A stretch of DNA of 64,000 bases from contig CM076663.1 of assembly GCA_038496675.1 (NCBI GenBank), forward strand, positions 12,800,163 to 12,864,162, written 5' to 3'. Shown in pieces: positions 24,001 through 38,500 of the stretch; within the stretch, counting starts at the first letter, position 1; each line of letters begins with the position of its first letter. The stretch is from Rachycentron canadum (taxonomy: Eukaryota > Chordata > Actinopteri > Carangiformes > Rachycentridae). The position numbers and the translations under genes are program-made. The notes under the pieces are model-generated. The model was not told where the DNA came from. It searched no databases and worked only from the letters and a program-made list of their open reading frames with translations.

Positions 24001-27000
24001 TGGAACGCCAAACACTTAAAGTCATGGGTATTTGTCATGTAGTGAAAGCATGTTCACTAATCCCTCATGAATGTGTTAGAGAGAGTCAGTGTGTCACAAC
24101 ACAGGCCATTATGCTGTCTGAAGTCAAGGGGTTTGCATTCCTTCCAGGCTTCATGTTTCAAGCTCCTACAATTGTGTATTCCTATGAGTGCTGACTGAAA
24201 TTGCGTCTATGTTCTTTATGGGGGCACCATGGCTAGGGTTGAGAGTCAAAGTCTCAAGGGTGTGACCTTTATGCCCTCTATACTGGCTGGTATGCATGAG
24301 TTAGTGCCTCCCCCCTCCCCCAAGGGCTTGAAGTTTGACTTGGTTCATTCGCTTACCTTTGACTCATCCCTCTCAGCTACTGTCTCTTTGCATTTAAGGT
24401 TGTGATGTTATTTATTAATGAAATCATTCACTTTTTAATTCCTTTTCTTCTCAAATGTCAACCCTCAAGACACATTTTTAGAATTGCCTTTTTTCTGCTT
24501 CTGGTTGAGGATATGTCTCACTCTGGGGACAGTTTGTACTCATGTTGACTTTTTCCACACCTCACGTCTTATCTTACCATCTTCCTCTTTTCATCTGTGA
24601 AGATCCTTCAGAGGCCTGGAAATTGGGAAGGCAAAAATCCTGAAGGTAGCTTGTGTGAATATTTTCAGCACTTTCATCAGATGCTTGTGCTTGTATTCGA
24701 TTTGAACCCCCAGGTGATTCAGAAACAAAGCCCATTTTTCTTTGTCACTTTGCTTACTCGTTCAACAAAAACACAGTTATTAGTTTAGAGGCAAGTCACT
24801 AAGCCAGTGCTTTTGTGTCAGGTCTATTTAGTTGGCGTCCTCCAAGCAGCCACTGCAGTCTTTTTTTTTTTTTTTTAATTTTTCCTTCAGAACATGCTAT
24901 CGCTGTGGGAGGCTGGGGCGATGCCTGGTTAAGCCACTTTCACACACTGTTCACCACACACTATTATTTGTCCATTACTTGTAATTACCCATCATGATGA
25001 CTGATGGAATGTTTTTGAGTCAGAGTTGGCAAGCAGTTAGGATTATCCTGTTGAGTACTTTATATAATTAGCCAGTCATTGAACACAGCTCAGTGTGAAG
25101 TAAACCTGAGGGCGGTGCTTTGTAAATGGCTTGGTTGTTGTGTTCATACCCCCAGGTTGTTGAAGCATGCTGTTGTCGTCTATGTTGCATCCAAGAAAGT
25201 GACTTGGGGACAGATGCTGTTTGAGCAATGGCTGAATCGAGTCTGTGTGGTCTGCAGTCATCGTGCCCAATGCTTTTCTTTTGTATTTTAGAAGTCAGGA
25301 TAATGCTTTGTGAGGCGTGTTTTACAAACTAAGCCAGTGCTGATGATAGTGATGAGGAGAGGATGTAGGCTTTAATTGTCTTGATTGGTTTGGATTGGAC
25401 TTGGTGTTTTCATTTGAGTGAAGTTTGGTGATGATGGATCGGGAGATGGTCCTTTGACAGGTAGCATCGATTCACAGTTCTGCCTCTGTGGGCTTTGGCA
25501 AAGGTACTCATCAATCTTTACTGGCGACCCAGGACATCCTGAGATAATTGAGGAGCAAGATTAAAAATACAATCGGGTCTCATCAGGAACTGGAGTTTGC
25601 CCTTTTAAAGTGTTCTCATATCAAGTTTCAACAACACAAAGAAAGTGTGGAGGGGGACAATCAAAGTTTGCAGATATATAGCAAGAATAAAGTATGAACA
25701 GTGCTCTGGGCCGCAGTCTGTTTTAGGAGGGGTCCAGAGGTTTCAAAGAGAAAGATTTGTTACAGCCTATGTAAATTTTAACATTGTTTTTTCTTGTTTC
25801 TTTTGAAGGTGCTTCATCTCACACGGTGAGAGTGATCTAAATTATTTGACTCTTAGTAAAAAATTGTTTTCATGGTTGACTGTGTGGAGCATATCCTTTC
25901 CTATTGCCAATACAGAATGCCATGCACCTTGTGATTGTAGGATTTAGTAACTCATTGACTGAAAATTTTGGTCTGTTTATGTGAACCAACAACAGACCAT
26001 GTCAGCAAATTAAACCCTCAGCTGAAATGTTTTTGTTTGTTTTCTTCGCCTCTTCTCTTCCTGGAATGAAACCACATGCTTAATACAATTATATGAATAT
26101 TCTATTACAGAGCTGAAAGTCTTATTCAATTAGTGAAACGAAATATGACTTCAGCATCCAGGCAAAAGCCTTCCTTTGAGGCATACTGTTTGGAAAATTT
26201 AAACTTTTCCCCGAATGTCGCCTGCAGCTGAATCTGATGGCGAGATTAGAGACCTCACATATAGATGTAAAATGTGATGTCTCAATGTTTTTCTGCTGTG
26301 TTTTGCTTCCTTTGTTAGGTTCCCTTGCCAAATTAAACAACTGCCATGTCCTTGTTAAATATGCATCTGGGGAAAAGTATGAAGCAGACATCCCTATGAA
26401 ATATCCAGGTCTTTTATGGAACAAAGAGCCCAGTGTAGCCTGGAGAAATGTGTAAATGCATACGGTGTACATTTCCAAATGGGTGGGATCTCATCTGCAT
26501 TGCCCTGCTGCCTAGGCCAGAGATGTCTTTGATATCGTGTCTCGGATGTTTTGCGAAAACTTGCTTAGATCAAAGATGCCTGTGCTGTCAGTATGGCTGC
26601 CTTGGTTTCACTTTCATAACAGTGAATGGAAAAGTATGTCCAAACTTTTGACTGGTGCTGTAGATCCAAGTAAAAACTGTTTCAAGTAAAAAAAATTCTC
26701 TCTATTTTCTATTTGTTTCAAGCTGACATGACTTGCTTGACACTCTGGGACCCTGATAATCTCGCCTTGACTACGCTTTGCCTAGTGTTGAGGTTTTTGA
26801 GGCATTGCACTGTATTTTACATCTATTTGAGATAAGTGGGGAGAGGCATGTTTTGGTTATTTACTGCTTCTGAAATATTTGTTAGACCCTCAAAGTGAGA
26901 TGTTGTAAGTGGTATTCAGCTGCTGGCAGATGCCCACCATTCCAAGCAGATCATTATTATCACCCACGCACTGGTAAAAAACATATAGGCTGGAGCTACA

Positions 27001-30000
27001 CTAATGAAACACCTAGGGAAACATATTTGATGTATTGATTTAATATTTATTTGACCGCAAGAGCCTCGCCTGCCTTGTGTTTTACTGAAAACAAAGAAAA
27101 TATCTCTTAAATCTACTTACTCTACTGGTGAGTTTAGCGTTGCACAAAGACCGGAAACAGTGGGAGACAGCTAGCCTGACTATCCAGAGATTTAAAAATT
27201 ATGCCCACCGGCATCTTCAAGGCTCAACATGTTACATCACTGTAAAACTGTTGCTTAACATTTTCACAATTTGGTTTTGTTTGGATTAAGGAAAGCAAGA
27301 GAAAAGGTTTTGATAATGAGCTTTAGAGGTGCTGGTAGGTTGATTTTTGTTAGCCTTGGACATAACCAGTTTTACAGTTTCTCCCTGTTCCCAGCCTGTT
27401 TGCCAAGCTAAGATAACTGGCTGCATCTAACTCTTGGCCACACTAAGCTATTCTATTCCTTTGAATGTCTCATTTATGGTAGCAATGTTTTTCTAGTGGC
27501 TGCATTTCTTTTAATAATACTTGTTTTTTCAATCAAGGGAATCAACTTATGACACCTCTTGGTTCTGTGTTTAATTCATATCTGACATTAAATTAGATGT
27601 AATGTGAGTTTTTTTTTCTTTTTTTCATTTCACTATCCTCCCACCAGCAACTGTAAATGGTTTTATAGAGAAGCAAGGTTGGTGAACCACAACAGTAGTT
27701 GTAGTGTCATGGTCCAGTGCTCTCCAAACAGAGATCTATTCCCTCTGCTCCCCTTCCCATCTTAGTTAACCTTGGATTGTGGTTAACAGAGCAAAAATTG
27801 ATCCATGGCCATGTTGTGTTTGTCTACCCCCCAGCAAGGACCATTGAATCAGAGGTTGCTCTCACTCACATGGTCTCATCTCGTGTCCCCGGTGTACCTC
27901 TGAACTGAAAGAGTGCGATTTCTTAAAGGGTTTTTAGATACAGTAAAGAGAACCGGCAAAGACTCATTTCCTCTGTTTTCTATGCAGCCATGCCTTCTGG
28001 TTTTCTCCATTTTAGCTGTCCTACCTCTTTCCTGTATTTCCATTTACTATATGCCCCCTGCTATTCTGCGGTCTATCTGTCCATCACAGTTGCCTGTCTG
28101 TTTTTCTCTCCAGTTTATCATTCCCTGTTATCAGCTACTGCTGGCTCCTCTTGGCTTCCCGCACCTCATGTGAGCCTGACTGATTACACTGTTGCAATGC
28201 TCTAATTTCAAGAGATTCAAGATATTATGTGATATGTCAGTGCACTAACAAACCGAGTCAGTGGGGTCCTATAATGTATTTTTTATTTTCATGAATGATA
28301 CTTTTACTCTAAATATGAAGTAAGACATGCACATGAACATGAAATAGACATTATAATAAAAGCACACTAAGGGAAATGGCTGTAAAAGATGCATGTTTTA
28401 ATAAAGATTGATTTGATTTAGGTTGTCAGAATTTGTCACATAGTAAACTGTAACCCGCTCAGGTCAGAGTGACTCTGGAGAGCTCTCAGCTCATCATACT
28501 CAGTGGGCCCCCTTAAGAGTTGATAGATTTCCCATTATTTTTAGACAGCCATGATGGAAGACCAGGTAGCACACAGCCTGTTCTACTTTCCTTTTAGCTT
28601 CTGCTTCCTGAGTAGAAACACTACCCTGCATTGACACATGAATGGTAAGAAAACCTGCTACCAAGCCCTGGAGATGAATACTACTCTTCATGTGAAACAA
28701 TCACAAAAATGTAATCTGGAAACCCTGGGCCATGTTTCCATTCCTCTATTTAGAAATCTGCCTTGGAGAGGTTTTAGAGAGGCTGTGAACACTTGAACCA
28801 TGGCAGAGAACCAAGGATCGATGCTAGGCCGTAATACCAGGCAATAAGTGGGATTATATTTGTTGTTTATTTGACAGTGAATGGTCCCTTGGAAAATATG
28901 AACTGAGTTTATTGGTTTACCTATTGTGTGCCAACCTTACAATATATTATGTTATGTTGTCTTGGCTTCACTGCGTACACGTGGGCAAACAGAGCAGATT
29001 GATTGTTAGGTTGCTGTAATATAGAACCAGCTGCCCTTCACAATCATAGCAGTTGGAAAAAAAGAAACTGAAGGACTCACAACAGATTCCAAATATGTTT
29101 ATTTGTAACTTAACTGTGTTTTACCTTTATATATCCTTTAAAGAAATCTGCATGACATTGTTTTTAAGTCTGTGCCAAAAAAAGTTAGCCTAAGCAGTCA
29201 GCATTGAAAATGAAATATTTTTGAATGGTGTACTTGCTGTTAAATTAGTATAAGTGCTTTGTCCAGTTAAAAAAAAAATTTTTTAGCATTTTTCATTTTA
29301 TTCAAAGGGGCTTCCTGGCGAGTCAGCTAATCTGGCCAAGCTTGACTTCCTTACACGAAAAAATATGATGATGCACACTGCAGCAGCAATCGCTGTTGTG
29401 CCGTGGTGCGACAAAAGCTGTAACAGGAGAGAAAAGAGTATAGCATTTGACACTTTATCGTGCTGTGAGTCATACGAGGAGCCTGCAGCAAACATTTCAG
29501 TTGACTACTCAGGGGGTTAGATGCCACCTCAGCTTTAATGGGAAAGCCATGGTCACCTGTAGACATTTACCTGCAAAAAGAACAGATATGACAGTTTAGT
29601 TAGAAAATCCCGTTATTCCTCTGACCATGAAAATACACAGTGAGAGCTGCTAAAATCCCAGTCCTGTACCACAAAAGTGATTATAAGATTCGGTCAGCTT
29701 GTTCCCAGGTGTCACAGCCGGCACTTGGATTAGAACCACAATTCCTTTTGAGTAACCACTGAAATTCAATATTGAAAACTGATAAGTATTTAATGTCTGG
29801 TTGCATTATTTGTTAGTCTTCTTTACTTAATGGTGTAATCTCCATTGGTTTCCTGTGCTAAATCTAAATAGCTTGAGATTTTAAAAAAGCATGTATAATG
29901 CACCAGCTGGTCAGATTCTTTAATAAAGTAAAGAGACATTGTTAGAGCATGAAGAACTATGAGCGTGTAGATGTCAAGGCCCAGGTGAGCCACCGCCTCG

Positions 30001-32540
30001 AGGTGATCTGTATCTGATGCTGACCCTCACAGTATTTTCCTGAGTTGCATCCCCAGGTACACCGGAGATGGGGCAGGTGAACAGTTGAGGCAGCCGGAGG
30101 GAGATTGACCCAGCAGTCACGTTATGTTCAGGGCTCTCTGTCTCTCCTCTCCTTGGTTGACCCCTCCCTGACTTTCTCTTTGTCTCACTCTGTCTGTCTC
30201 TCGCTCTGTCTCCCTCCCACCTACTATCCAGAGAATTACGTGAGCAAGTAGGAATGAAAAGAGGTATTGTGTTCTGTTGAATGCAAGCTGTGTGTGTGAG
30301 TATTTCAGTGGCTGCCGTTTCTCTACTCTTGCTCTATGCAACAATATAGACATTGCAACCTTGGCATGCCACAGTGGTCAGAGGAGCAAGGTGCACATTT
30401 CAACAATGTTATATTTACCATGTTTTTCATATGTCATAGTCCAACTTCACATGTAACACAGACAGAACGTGTCTCATCATTTGAAGTTAAAAATTGTTTT
30501 GCAGACGTCAGAGGCTCCATTCTGGCATTTTTACTTGTACATAAATTATTTTACTTTGAGTAATGTAGATGAGGACATAGGCTAGAAAAAACTGTAACTG
30601 TACTATACATAAAACATTGCCTCATAGGACATATTGTTTTGAAACAACAAACAGCAGGATGGTCTCTTTTTGTTAACCATGCAAATGGGGCAATGTGTGA
30701 TTGTTCACAGTGAGGTAGTAAGTTATATTTCATCAAACCCCCAACATGAGTTCTCAAAAAGAGAGATTGTTTCCCATAGAGGAAGAAAACAGTGTTCTCA
30801 CCACTTATAAGGTATATCCAGCTGTTTATTGTGTTAGTAAATGTACTAATACTTGGGCTAGGTTTTCAAACTATCAATATTTATTCAAGAGTGAAAAATA
30901 AAAAAATAGAGAAAATAAAAACAAACAAAAAAAAGACATTGTCAGTTTTACAGTGTTTTATGTTGGGCAGGCTCCATGACTGTTTTTTTTTAGACAACTT
31001 TCTACTTCTAAGAAAATGGGCTAATTTTTTTGGGGGGGGGAAAGTTCTATGAGAAAAACACTTATATTTCTCAATGTGTGTTTAAAAAGGCATTGTACTG
31101 GAACTATAATGAAAATGTTTAAAATACTATATTGTGCTGGCACTGACTATTTTCTACTTCTTTTGGCTCCTTAGAAAAGGCTTCAATATAAGAGACTTAC
31201 TGATTCAGAGTCACTAAACGGACTCTAGACTCTGCTATTGTTGGTCATGGTCCCTCTTGAGTAGTTGGCTATACATAGCAGGGCACAGCTAGTTATTATT
31301 TATCAGAGATAACCTTTCTGGCTGATGTTTGCCATGGATTCAATCTGCCTGTCCACATATTCAAATGTCAGCTCTGATTGTGGAGCCAAAGCTCGAAGGC
31401 CAAACAGTGGCCTTTTCTCATACAAATCTAATAGGGGAACATTCTGATAAAAATCCAAACTCATTCAGCTGCTAGCCTGTATGCCGTTCAGGTTGTCTTT
31501 ACTATCTGTGTTACTCTCTATTCTCTGTTTGCCTCTGTGTGTCTGCTAGCCTGAGTGCCTGCTTTACACACTCCCACCTCTTTTTGTCCACCTATCAGCC
31601 TCTGCTTGCTTGTCTGTCTCATTGGCTGTATATCTGTTGGCATATATAAGCCAGTGGACCAAGGTTCATGTCATGTGCTTGTCTTCTGAGCTGTAACCTT
31701 TGTCACATGTCGCCCTCTTTCTCACCCACTGCGGTTATTGTGTCTGTCTGCTGTCTGGACTTTATTGGAACAAAAACTGACTCAGAGCATTACGTTGTTT
31801 CAGATTTCTGTATTTAAAGCAATGCTACATGAGTTTGCAAATGAGATAGATGAGAAGATGATTAAGGCCTCAGGTAACAAAATTTAAGTACCCAGCAAGA
31901 TGACACCTCAAACAATTTGTAAAATATATAATAGTTATATATATAAATTATATATAAAAATAAATCAATATCATGTGCAATAATTTGATATCTTGATCAC
32001 TATCTGATTTGCGGACAAATATGAGTTAAGCATATACCATGTAACTATTATTATTATTTACTATGCAAGAGGCTATCATAATGAAATTTATAGTAAATGA
32101 ATCCAGAAACAATTATAGTAAATAGCACAAATCTGAAAATAAAAATCAGTGTTCTTGTGCAACTGCAGTAAAGGATGCAATGAAAGCACATGGAGATGCT
32201 TGCCTTTTGAGCATAAATACAAAATAATAATCTGTTTATTGGCTACACTACATGGCTGTCAACTTGCCTGCCTGTTGGCCTCAGTAGTCTTACCACATCC
32301 ATCACCTCCTCTCTCTGCTGAGCCCTTCTCCCCCCTCTGCTCCTCTCTTTCAAAATCAGCTGGTATTATCCCAGTCATCTTGTGGCTGTAAAGGCATGCA
32401 TTGATTTGACTATCTTCTCTGGAATTATGTGCCTTAGTGGGTAAAACCATCTGCGTTCAATCACCCGCAGTGGCTAGTACTGCCAAATCACTGCACTCTC
32501 TATCTTTATCTCTGGGAAATTTGGTGATTCAACTAGGTAG

Positions 32541-32598
<58 letters not shown>

Positions 32599-35500
32599 GC
32601 GTGTGCGTGTGCAGGAGAAAGAGACACTGATAAAGTGTGTTTCACTAGTTGAATGCAGCCTTAAAATTTCAGGCTGATAGGCTGCTATCACTGGTTTGGG
32701 ATCCTGTACAGAGCCAAATCAGACTGATCTGAGGTCAGTTTGTCTCAGATTTCAAGGCATATGATGCTGGCACTTTCTTGGTGACCTCCACCAAGCTATT
32801 ACAACATGCAGTGACTGTCTATACTGATAAGACATACTTTCTCTTTCGCTTTGTACCTTTCTGCCTCTCTGTCTTCTCTCCCCACACACAATCACCAGCC
32901 AACCAGAAAATAACTACATATTACATGAATAACGGCAAAATTGTCTTTGGGATGTCTCAGGTTGAGTCTTGGGGTTGTTTGTTTCCTTAAGCAGCAGAAC
33001 ATTTCACTTTCTGCTCCTTTTTGCTACTTTCCCAGAATGTGTAAGTGGTGCTGGCATGGTGTCAATGCCTATAGGTTTTTAGAAACTGTATAAAGATTAA
33101 AATTTACACTTAGCCCTCAGGGTGGCAGCTCAACCAGACTTGGTGTGTGTGAATGTTTCTGAACGTGTATGGGGGTGTATCTGAGGGAGTGCAAAATGAA
33201 AAATAACAATAATAAATGCAATGTAATTCCCAAAGAATGCATGACTACTCCAGACTGCACATGGATGTGGTTCAGCATAGCTTTTCTACTAAATTGAGCT
33301 TCTGCCTTATGGTTCTAATTTAAGACGGTACATCAGAAAACTTATGTTGTGCTCTTATTAGCTCAGTCTGTAACTCTATCCATTGTGTCTGTAGGCAGCT
33401 TAAAGAGCATAAAATGAGTGTATTGTACATTTGCTAGATGAGTACATTACTCATTGATTCAGAACTTTGCTGTAAATTGGCTGCTGGCCCCATATGTTTT
33501 ACTAATGTATGTGCCTGGTAATGACCAACTGGTCTACAACTTTGTGTCCAGGAAACTGGCCAATTCCAGTTTGGACCAATTTCTCAATATGTTCTTAATG
33601 CACGGTTTGTGCATTTGAAAGTAGGACCCTAGAACTTTTTTTTTTCATTGGGGAATGAAAGGGCATATGTTCTTTGGTTAATGGGGTTTTGCAGTGTACA
33701 AGTCCAATGGTACAGCAGCACGACTCTTTCATATTTCTGATGTTCTGTGCACACACTTTTGCTGTGTACCCTAAAGGATGCAGCTAAAGGTAGCAGCTTA
33801 AACATCACAAGCTGTTACTGAACTATACCACACTTTAATGTGCCGCAGTAAGGACAGAACTAAGTCACTTACTGCTCATAGAGGACTGCTAGAAGAGAGG
33901 TGCATGAAAGTAGGAGAGAAGGACACAGACCGCAACAAGGGAGGGCAGAGGAGGAGGAAAGAGAGAAGGATGATGATACATTAAGAAAGAAACAAGACAG
34001 AGTAAAGTGTGATGTAGATTATATGTAGGTCGTATTCTTGACTCTCCTTTCACCTCTCCTTATCTTTCTGTGTCTGCTCCCCTATTTCTCTTTTTATCTC
34101 CTTGTATCTCTTACGCAGTCTGGCTGTCGACCAGTGCAGCATTGAACACCCGTCTGCTCGGGCCAATTTGGAAGGAATTTGCTCGCCCATTAAAGTGCAT
34201 GTTCCGTGGTACTTTCATCCCTTCCCTCTTATGTTATTTTTTTTCTCTTTTCCTCGTGGTCCCCAGCGAACACCCAGCCACATCTCGCCTTGCATCAATA
34301 AAGGCTAGAGAGAAACTCTGTTTTTTCAAGGGCACCACAGTTCAGACTCGGGAAACCTCCAGGAGAAATCCACATTGATAAGACGCACATCCAGAATGGC
34401 CCTTTGGGTGCAGTTCTCCCCGCAACAATGATCCCTTTGTGCTGTAATGGGCTAAAATGAGACCTGGAAGCGTTTCTTTTCCCTGTTCATTTTAACAAAG
34501 TGATCCATATGCTGTTGAGTTTGTGTAATGAGAACAACAATCTGAGGCAGACAGAAACAAGAGACTTGCAAAGTTACCACAGATGGAGACTTTCTTATTC
34601 ATATTAGCAAGGAGAAACAGGAAAACTCACAAAGACAAAATAATGCTGACGGTTTCATTTGATCAGCAAGTAAACACGACCAAGATGTTAAACTTCCTTT
34701 TCTTGTTTTTCTCTGCTTTGCCTCTCTCGCTTCATGCTGTCCAATTATTTCCTGCCTATATATACAAAACAGTTATTCAAACATTCATACAGCAGTAGTG
34801 CAGTGAATACTTGCATTTTACACACACACAAGTAAACAAAAAATGAGCTGTGCTGTCACCATAGATGGATGGATATTGTTACTTCTAGAAGACAAAATTC
34901 AGACAAATCTATCTTTGCTTGATTATCAATGGATAAATGTAATATTTTTTCCTTTACTTAAATTCTATTTCTAACATAAAATCTACATTCAGCCCCTTTT
35001 CATTGTTATTTTGTCCATCAGCAGGCCAAGTAGAGCTTACAAAGAATCAGAGATATAAATTAGAAGAATAAGCAGGGCAACATGACACTCTCCAAGCAAA
35101 CAATTAGCATGATGAATGGTTAAAATGTGCGTTTAACAAAAACCCCCTCAGGACTTTAAGATTAGGCTGTTCACACTCACTTTTATCTCACTGGCTTTGC
35201 TTAGTTTTCCTGCACTTATTAAATGACAAGAATGACACTTATTTGCCACTGGGAAAAAAGGCTTTGAGTTGATCTGATATGATTTTTCTTCCACAAACAC
35301 ACCCATTTCTTTCCACATTCATAATTCATACAATTGTGCAACAAAGAGAAAGACTGACTGATAATGCCAAACTTTCCCCCAGCATTGCCATTCAGTGAAA
35401 CTCAGTCAGTAGCTATGGGAGGCAGCCACAAATGTTTCCAGCTTTTGTTACCCGCTGATTTATAGTCGGTCACTGTGTCCTTGAGGTGTTAAGTCTAGAT

Positions 35501-38500
35501 TTCCTGCTAACCAAGGGGTGGGCTCTGTTCCTGTGTTATGCCACTCAGATTAAGCATTTTTTATGGCCTAGTAATTGTCCTTATAATTATGGACAACTAA
35601 GAGATGAGGGATGAATGGTCGGGAATCGACTGGTTGTGCACAAGAAAGTGCTGTGATATAATATACAGAACTGTGAATGTAGAGGCAGCGTTCCCACTCG
35701 TCATTACAACACCTGGGATATGAATTTTCCACTGAGATATTTTTCTCTTAATCACAGATGCCAGAACATTTGATGAATTTGTCATGGGAACGTAAATGAT
35801 AACGGGGACATATGAGCGACCTCATAGTTTTATACCACTGCTCCAACTTACTTGTTTAACATTGCTGATGTTGCCAACAGTTTGCTTTTGGAATATGACA
35901 CAAATTCATTTGACATGGTATAGAAATTTATCTAAAATGGAGGGACCTGTTATTGCAGATGTAACTAAATGCTTAACACTAGATCATTATGTTGCTGTAG
36001 AAGGACAAATGCCAAACTCAGAGGCTGAATTGAAATGACTATGTTTTTCTTTTAGTGAAATCAGTTCATAAATGTCAAACCATGTCTTTTAATTCACCAA
36101 ACAGCATTTGCAATAGCTGTAATGAGCAAAATAAATCTTTAGTAGCTAAAGTAGGTTGTGGAAGCATTCAGCCAGTCCTGTCAATAAACTAATTTGTCAG
36201 AGGTCCAACTTTGCATCTAAAGCCACATTTGTACTTATTTCACAGATTTCACATCATGTAAATCCTTGGTGGGTTTTGGAGGCTCTGGGCTGGATGCTGC
36301 TTAGTTGGTAATGCTCATTGGCATTCAAACACTGCTGGAGTGTAGCAGAGCACAGCAGCCTGTTATAGAGAGGGTGTGTGTGAAACAGAGAGATGAAGAA
36401 TGAACCAAAAGGAGACATTTTAAATGAATAAACTGAAGTGAAATATACAGTATATTTTCTAACCTGTGGCCTGAAGGCAGCTTCAATGATTTAGCAGCTT
36501 CCTATAAGGAGCAGAGCTGGGAATTAATTCTCTGTACTTTGTTGGTATTGACCAAAATGTGCCCATGTAGAACAAAGCATAAAAATCTGTGAAAGTTGTC
36601 TGATCATATCTGTAGTCTTGTTTACTTTTTTCATTAAATAGATGCTTATTGATTTAAATGATAATTTAGCCATTTTTTTGTTGTTTATATAGCAGTAAAC
36701 ATTTGTGAAGTTTGGCTTCTTCTGCTAACGGTGCCCTCTTGGTCTTTACACTCAATGAAGTGGGAAATACATTGCTCATCAGTGCCCCTAGTGGTCAAAA
36801 CTCCACAGGGGACCTTTAAATGAGGTTTTGCATCAAAACAGAGCAAACTGACAGAACTGTCTCAAATAATGAATTAACACATCTTCAAAACTGTCTCAAC
36901 AAAACAAAACATTATAAATGTCACAAAGGTTGTAACATTGTATTAGATCACATTCGTTCGGCTCAGTGTAGTTAAAAAATTAGTAGCTGAGTTCATATTC
37001 TTCATTAGAACACAATTTTAAACCATATCCAAATTGACTGCTCTGATTAATGAGATAGCAAAATAATTAATATATGATCATAAAAATAAATTTGTTATGC
37101 TGGTTTAACAAGACAAGTAACTACTGATCATGAGATAAAAGCATTGAAATCATAATTGTATCCACGGCTGCTCTCACCTTCTGTATAAAGCCAATAATTC
37201 AATATAATGTGTTGAATAGTAAATGAGTGAGCTACATAAATTATAGTTTCCCCTCATGGAGGAAGTCCCAGGCAGTTGTTATTCTCTGCTCTCTCTTTGT
37301 AATTCACAGGGACTTTTTCTCATGTTTGTCTTTCACAGACAGCCCATCCTAAACTTGTTGAACTAACTTTACCCTCCTTAGCTCTTTCAGTGCAAAAGAG
37401 GACTGATCACACAGGAAGATGTGTAATTACGTTTTCACTTGATGTCACTTTAACCGTCTTCCGTTTTGCTCTGTCTGCCTCTCATGCAGTCTATTTCTAT
37501 TACTTTTCCTCCTGCTCCTCTGTTGGTGAGAGAAGAGGTTTCTTCTGGAAGTTTATATGGCTGCACACGTACACATTCACTTCCTTCCACACACAGATTC
37601 CCCCAGAAAAGCTGAAGACTTTGGACAGGGGTCATCAGAAATATTACTCAGGTCTGTTGTATAATCTGCACGCCACCTGACATTAAACCTTTCTTTTATT
37701 TTAAGGGTCTGTATCATGTTTCAACGTGCCCTAAATCCTTCCATTAGATCACGTATTCTTCAACCAATGGGCGTTGGGTATTGTTCTCTGTGTGGTTGAG
37801 TCAGTGAACACAACTTGGAACAGGAAGGGAAGCTCTAATGCTGAGATAATAAAGATAGAGTGATACATTAAGTGATGAGCGACAGACCAAGAGTACTGCT
37901 TCATGAGCACTTTCAGGGTCATGATCTTGCTACAGAACAATAGTCTGTCAGAGAAAGGAGAGTGCTGTGGAGAAAAATGGTGACATAGTCAGATGGAGCT
38001 GAAGAAGAGTAGAGAGATGTGGCATCAGGGTTGAATGAAAAAATGCAAAAATGAAGCAACTTCTCACCAGTGCAGTTGAAAATCTGATACACCATGAATT
38101 GTCACAACTCCAGTCTTTCATCACACTTGTGCACACTGCTGGTCTTTGTTGGTTGTGCGATTGCATCAGTAAGTTCTGTGTGATGATGTTGTACTTATTG
38201 TTTTTCTATATTTTCTTCTTCATTTCCTTCCTTCCTTCCAACAGTCTTTTCCTGTGCATAACATTACATAATAAGTTAATACTTTATAAGTAATGTAATG
38301 ATGTAATTTTATAGAAATTCTATGTAGACTTTCAATTTACCACCACATGACAGAGGAAAGCAGCAAGGCTGTGAGAATGTGAGAAGCTACATTTTTGTGT
38401 TCTACAGAATTGTGCCAAACCAGTCAGCATTTTTTTTTTACTCAGTCCAACTTATTTATTTTTTTTAAATTTCTCAGCAATTTGAGGACAGAAAATCTGG

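Noticed and set aside
30711..30730. Sequence TGAGGTAGTAAGTTATATTT, very like mature let-7/miR-98.
   Set aside because: No complementary arm within about 80 bases on either side, so no precursor hairpin; most likely chance similarity.
34070..34378. 102-codon open frame in ctnnal1 intron 1.
   Set aside because: A second frame is open over the same stretch, no family is recognised and no flanking splice sites support it.
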